Origin: Lineus longissimus
Taxonomy: Eukaryota > Nemertea > Pilidiophora > Heteronemertea > Lineidae
NCBI RefSeq assembly: GCF_910592395.1
Contig: NC_088313.1
Coordinates: 18,058,437 to 18,122,436 of the forward strand
Length of the DNA stretch: 64,000 nt
Direction of reading: 5' to 3'
Positions 59,420 through 64,000 of this stretch are shown piece after piece. The notes beneath the pieces were generated by a model that worked only from the letters and a program-made list of their open reading frames with translations, was not told where the DNA came from and made no database searches. The number at the start of each line of letters is the position of its first letter. The stretch's first letter is position 1. A program made the translations under genes and the position numbers.

Positions 59420-59850
59420 AAGTTCCACCGTCTTACCATCTTGTGAGGACGGTGAGAGAGATGAGACAGCCACAACCAGCCCGGATCGTGCCCAGTAGTT
59501 CCACCGTTTTGCCATCGCGGTGAGAGAGGTATGGCAGCTAACGCTGGACCGAATCAAGCGTAGGCCTAGAAGCTTCACCACCTTGCCATCGCAGTTGGAG
59601 AGATGTGACAGCCAGCTGACCCAACGTCTTGCTACCATGGTGAGAGAGACTAATGGGACCTGACAACTCCACCATGTTGCAAGCACTGTGCGATAAGTAC
59701 AACCAGACCGAATGGAATGGCAGGTCCACCTTGGAGAGACAGACCAGACAGTCACAGCCTGACCGAATGAGACCTGAGTCCCACAGTCGTGCTTACAGGT
59801 TGACAGAGATGAGACAGCAAGCGTGGCAGCGTTTCACCGACACATTGTGA
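59420..59850 (+). repeat. Minisatellite family A, forward block near MMS19
   Basis: Same ~70-bp consensus and orientation as 37.36-41.75 kb: GAGAGAGATGAGACAGCCAC, AACCAGCCCGGATCG, CCACCGTTTTGCCATCGCGG. Confidence 0.85.
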
Positions 59851-60009
59851 TAGGAAGACAGAATAGCACCAGGCAGGTCCACCGTCAAGCTGAGACGGCC
59901 ACAACTGAGATAGAGTGGACAGAAACAATCACAGCCTGTCTCGCCACTGTAGACAAATCTAGTCACAGTAAGAGTATGAGTCTTGTAGACAGGAACTATC
60001 ACAAGTGGT

Positions 60010-60250
60010 CTCAGAGGATGATTCATGTCTTGTGGATGGAATTGATCACAATCTGCTTCTCCACCAGTCGCAAACAGCCTTGTCAGTTTGAGCTCAACGT
60101 CTTGTTGAGAGGACGAATCACAATCTGTCTCTCCACTGGCCACAAACAGCGTGTCAAGCCAGAGTTTGAGCTCCACGTCTTGTGGACAAGACCAATCACA
60201 ACTGTCTCTCCACTGACCATAAGGAGCTTGTCACAGCGTCTATCACAGTG
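60010..60250 (-). repeat. Minisatellite family B, inverted block
   Basis: Three units read on the minus strand as CAGTGGAGAGACAGATTGTG, ATTCGTCCTC..., GACGTGGAGCTCAAAC. They are opposite in direction to 58850-59370, with which they could pair. Confidence 0.85.
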
Positions 60251-60279
60251 GATCTGTTAAGTCACTTTCAGAGGTCTGT

Positions 60280-60560
60280 CAGTGGTACGTCTCATTCTGA
60301 TGGAGTTGCTATAGGCCGATTTCGTTTGGTTATGACTTTCTTACCGCTCTCACCTTGTTTGCAAAGCAGTGAAGTTGCTAAGACCTCGACCTGATTCGGT
60401 CTGGTTGTGCCGGTCTCATCCCTTTCACCGTCGCGGCAGACATTTGATATGCCATGCCCGATTCGATCTGGATGTAGCTGTCGCATCCCACTGACCGTCT
60501 TGGCAAGATAAGGATAAGCCGTTGGACCAACCAGGTCCGAATAGGTCAGGTGAGACCGTC
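60280..60560 (-). repeat. Minisatellite family A, inverted block 1
   Basis: Reads GATTCGGTCTGGTTGTG, CCGGTCTCATCCCTTTCACC, GTCGCGGCAGA on plus: the reverse complement of the family A unit at 59420-59850. Confidence 0.85.
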
Positions 60561-60589
60561 ATAACTCTCTCGATAAGTGACACGGTACT

Positions 60590-60860
60590 GTGACAGGCTT
60601 TTTTGAAAGACAGGGATTTGTTGATCCCATCCAGAAGACATAGCTGTGGCCAGCAGAGAGACCGATTGTGATTGCTCTTGTCCACAATACGCGGAGCTCA
60701 AACTTTCCAACAGGGAGACAGATTCATCCACAATGCAGAAAGCTCAAATTCGGGCTATGACAAGCTGTTTGCGGCTGATGGAAGACAGATTGCGGTTGAC
60801 GGAGAGAAGATGTGTAGTTCATCTGATTGTTCCTGTCCACAAGACGTGGTGCTAAAACTC
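60590..60860 (+). repeat. Minisatellite family B, second forward block
   Basis: GGCCAGCAGAGAGACCGATT, GTGATTGCTCTTGTCCACAA, ACGCGGAGCTCAAAC and two further partial units in forward orientation. Confidence 0.8.
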
Positions 60861-60869
60861 TGGGTTGAT

Positions 60870-61690
60870 TGTGACTGTCTTGGCAAACAGAGGAGCTGCC
60901 AGGTGCTATTCAGTCCCGTTGTGACTGCCTCAACTGTGGTCTGGTTGTGCTGTCTCGTCTGTGACAACACATTGGAACTGTCAGGTCCCATTCAGTCTAA
61001 TTGTGAGTGTCTCATATCTTAACTTTTACGGTCTCGGCAAGATGTTCGATCTGCTAGCCAATACCGTCTGGTTGTTACCATTTCAATCCGAGCATCGTGT
61101 GCATTCGTGTTGATAGGTCCGCTAGTCCGATTTCGCGTGGTCATGACTGTCTTAACTGTCTCATCGTGCTTTACGGCGGTGGAGATTCCATGTCCTTTTC
61201 AGTCTGGTTGTGACTGTCTTAAAGCTGTCACCTTGTTGGTCACGTCCTCACCGGTCTGTTCGAGACTCTCTCAACTCTCTCGTTGTGCTTGCAAGACGGT
61301 AGCGCTGTCAGGTCCCATTTCATCTGGTTGTGACTGTCTCATCTGTCCCATCGTGTGGGGGAGAGAGATATGACAGCCACGTCAATTTCAGCATGGTTAC
61401 CCCAGCCTCAACTCGGCCTAGGTGTGGCTATTTCATCATCTCTCTCTCAATGAGTCGATACGCGATCTCGATCGTTGTGACAATCTCATATGTCCCTCCA
61501 GGGCGGAGCTGCCACGTCCGATTTGGCCTGGTTGCGATTGTCTCACCATGTTGGTACTAACATGGTGGAGGTACCGTGTCCTTAGTTTCTCTTATCCTGT
61601 TGGCAAGACGGTGGGGCTGCTAGGTCTAAGCATGATTCGGTCTTGTGTTGCATGTCTCATCTCTTTCACTGTGATGGCAATGTTGTATTT
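60870..61690 (-). repeat. Minisatellite family A, inverted block 2
   Basis: About ten degenerate units with GTCAGGTCCCATTTCATCTG, GTTGTGACTGTCTCATCTGT. The orientation is opposite to the 37-41 kb array. Confidence 0.85.
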
Positions 61691-61699
61691 GCACAGGTT

Positions 61700-63182
61700 A
61701 CAAACGTAATAAGTCCTGAATTTGCCTTCTAACGTCCGGATCCTTTATTCTAACACTGCTTCACAAAATTATACACACCAAAGTCATAATTGATAAAATA
61801 GTTCGTCGGGATGACGATTCGTGCACGTGATTATAAAATACTCGGGAGACTGGAATAACTCTCTATCGCTCTCTTCTCTCTCTCTCTCTCTCTCTCTGCC
61901 GAGAGCGTGCGGACAGCTGTTTTGTATTCACGCGCAGCTTTGTCTGCACCAATCAGGGGGCAACGTTGATGCGTCTCCATCCAATGAGGAGCCGCATCAA
62001 TGCTGACGTAATTGATCACGCTGGGGAGAATGGAGGATTAAAAGTAGACCGTGGGAATTTTCACAGGTATCTTATCTGATACCCAATTCCAATAATCCCG
62101 CACACTTAATTCCAAGAATTACACATTACAGTGCTACTCATAAGAAAGGTTTTACAATTACTATACAACATCCCGCGGAACTGGTAAAATATTTTACGAA
62201 GTTAAAATATTTTTTTTTTTTTTTTTTTTTAAAAAACAGTTAGAGGAATATGACTTTGGCTTAACACATAGTATTGTTGAATGGGGTACAATCAATGATA
62301 ATAAGGCTTTAAACGAGGTGTTCATGCAGCGAATGAACTTAAATTACATCATATGGTTCGGGGTTCCCAACAGTGTTCAGCCAGCGGCCGAACTTAGTTA
62401 CAATATATGTATTTTGTTCCACTTACTAATGAATGACCACTTCATTCATGACAAAGTATGAGCATAAGGTTACAATATAATTATACATTGAATCATTAAT
62501 CTCATGCTAAACAGCATGTTAAAATATGCAATGATACAATGAAGTGTCAAAACCTCTGCCGGGAATATTGCGAAACTGACTGGACCGGTCGACGAGGCAT
62601 CTGAAAACTGTGGAAAATAAAGTTTAACTCGAAGAACTTCTGGATGACACGCGTATTTACAAAACCTCAACGAAAAAAAATGTTGTTGTCACAAAAGTAT
62701 CCAAATTGCTTAAATCATACACTATTGTGTGAGCTGTCTCGAAACAGCAATTGCCACAAGCACTGCTTGGAGACAGAAACCCATCACGAAAATAAATCAG
62801 TCCCAAGACTGATGAGAGTTGGCTTTGCTAACATGTAGCCGTACAAACATCCAATAAAATAGAGTATTGATAATAAAATACTCAAACTGGAAAACTGTTC
62901 AATAGACAGATTACTGTTGCACAAAGCTTCATTGAAGACAAGTAGAAAAAAATATCACATCTATAGCTAATAGATGTTTCTACAATTATCCAACTAACAA
63001 CTCACTAGCTTTTATAAAAATAGCAATGAGGGTGAAATAATTATTCTCGTAAAGATTTGTTTTGATAAGCAATATAGCAACGTCTTGTTGTAAACACCAA
63101 ATGACATCATTACCATAACAACGACAACAAGAAACCACTTGAGATGTTTTAAATACAAACCATATTCTCAATAAATTGTCGT
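61700..63182. other. Intergenic, no gene seen
   Basis: Holds a (CT)n run (61870-61898) and a 21-base poly-T (62210-62230). This may be the 3' region of the retroelement at 63183-64000, but no LTR could be defined because its partner LTR would lie outside the window. Confidence 0.4.
61870..61898. repeat. (CT)n microsatellite
   Basis: About 12 CT dinucleotides with one early interruption. Confidence 0.9.
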
Positions 63183-64000
63183 CTAATCACTTTTCTCTTG
63201 GCTTTTCGCCAAAATATGTGACTTATCATGAATGGTCTTATCTTTGAACATTTTTAACGGGTTGGGACACCCTGTACATCTTATATCCTTGGCACTTAAC
63301 ACAAACTGGACAATGCTGACAACATGTGGTTCAAATTGAGGTGACCACCAATAGCTAAACTGTTTCTGCCCAAAAGGCACAGAGAGCAAGAGTTCTAGGC
63401 ATCCATTTTTGAAACGCGCCCGTTTCAAAGTGGTGTAATCAAACTCTGAGGGAGATTGCCAAGTGAGCCGAGACAAATCATCCTGTTGCTTAGTGGACAA
63501 CACAGAGGGAGCAATCATGCCATGGTTACCCTCGGCATGAGACAAATGAATATTGAAATCACAAAGTTCAGCCTGTGAGGCATAGATGTCGCCTCTATAG
63601 GTGGTGGATTCATGAGCGGAACCTGTCTCATCAGTGAAATCCAAAGCATAAGCAGCATGCACAGCTTTCTCATCCTGTGCCTTGTCTGCCTTATGAAGCA
63701 AGTTTTGCAACTGCTGGAGATGGGCTACATTTTTCTGACCTGTGGCCCTCAAAAATGCTGGTTTCAACCTTGCAAAATTGAAGATATCAGGAATGATGTT
63801 TCCCTTCAAATCTGCTATAATATAGTGTGTCCTATCCAAAACCTGGTGTATAACAAATGGGCCAACCCAAAGAGTCTTAAACTTTCTTGTGTTGGCCGTC
63901 ATCCCTGTAGTGTTGGGTTTATGTAGATAAACCAACTGACCTTCAGCATAGATGGGAGATTTCTGAAGTTTGTTAGCAATCTTGGCATTTTGAGACAGTT
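63183..64000 (-). CDS. LTR-retroelement polyprotein, C-terminal part (partial)
   Basis: The frame continues off the right edge; about 272 residues are visible. Near the window edge LQKSPIYAEGQLVYLHKP leads to FKTLWVGPFVIHQVLDRTHY and LKGNIIPDIFNFARLKPAF. This is the GPY/F-type module that closes integrase in Ty3/gypsy elements. About 180 further residues of unrecognised extension follow, with cysteines only near the end (CTGCPN), to a stop at 63183. It is not the same family as the element at 14899-19521, whose protein ends soon after its own integrase. The frame is intact in the visible part. The upstream domains and the 5' LTR lie outside the window. Confidence 0.8.
   Translation of the reverse strand, partial: LSQNAKIANKLQKSPIYAEGQLVYLHKPNTTGMTANTRKFKTLWVGPFVIHQVLDRTHYIIADLKGNIIPDIFNFARLKPAFLRATGQKNVAHLQQLQNLLHKADKAQDEKAVHAAYALDFTDETGSAHESTTYRGDIYASQAELCDFNIHLSHAEGNHGMIAPSVLSTKQQDDLSRLTWQSPSEFDYTTLKRARFKNGCLELLLSVPFGQKQFSYWWSPQFEPHVVSIVQFVLSAKDIRCTGCPNPLKMFKDKTIHDKSHILAKSQEKSD

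Noticed and set aside
1-64000. tRNA, rRNA or CRISPR features
   Set aside because: None seen. The only tRNA-related sequence recognised is the 17-base primer site of the LTR element, and the repeat arrays have no spacer structure.

Overview
This is a 64 kb piece of an animal nuclear genome, AT-rich and noncoding-rich. The genes are interrupted by GT-AG introns of roughly 0.1 to 3 kb. Gene content, a gene order shared with human 10q24, and many TAGGCCTA/TACCGGTA palindromic words suggest an invertebrate, perhaps a marine deuterostome. The species cannot be fixed from the window.

Layout. (1) 1-6312 (+): the 3' part of a secreted mucin-like gene with Thr/Pro repeats, SEA-type segments and a run of Cys-rich modules, one exon each. 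(2) 6313-26700: no convincing host gene. It holds fold-back repeat units, a Tigger/pogo-like MITE, three copies of a ~1.5 kb tandem repeat, and a complete Ty3/gypsy-type LTR retrotransposon (14899-19521). The element has identical 112-bp LTRs, a 5-bp target duplication and one intact gag-pol ORF, and a sister repeat copy preserves the empty site. A 33-bp minisatellite and a cluster of three palindromes follow. (3) 26771-28280 (+): a secreted PAN/apple plus C-type-lectin gene. (4) 29095-32327 (-): HOGA1, seven exons. (5) 32998-35761 (+): a five-finger C2H2 zinc-finger gene, divergent from HOGA1. (6) 37.36-41.75 kb: a ~70-bp minisatellite (family A). (7) 46409-50139 (-): a UBTD1/2 orthologue; 50448-58419 (+): MMS19, head to head with it across a 308-bp gap holding a perfect CRE site. 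(8) 58.85-61.69 kb: a mosaic of minisatellite families A and B with orientation switches. (9) 63183-64000 (-): the C-terminal part of a second LTR-retroelement polyprotein.

For the three orthologues (HOGA1, UBTD, MMS19) exon lengths sum to whole codons and give 336, 236 and 1015 residues, close to the human proteins. Order and relative orientation HOGA1-UBTD-MMS19 match human chromosome 10q24 as I recall it, with a zinc-finger gene here instead of ANKRD2. The most unusual features are the orientation-switching minisatellite mosaic flanking the UBTD-MMS19 pair, the exon-per-module Cys-rich repeat gene, and the young, very compact LTR element.
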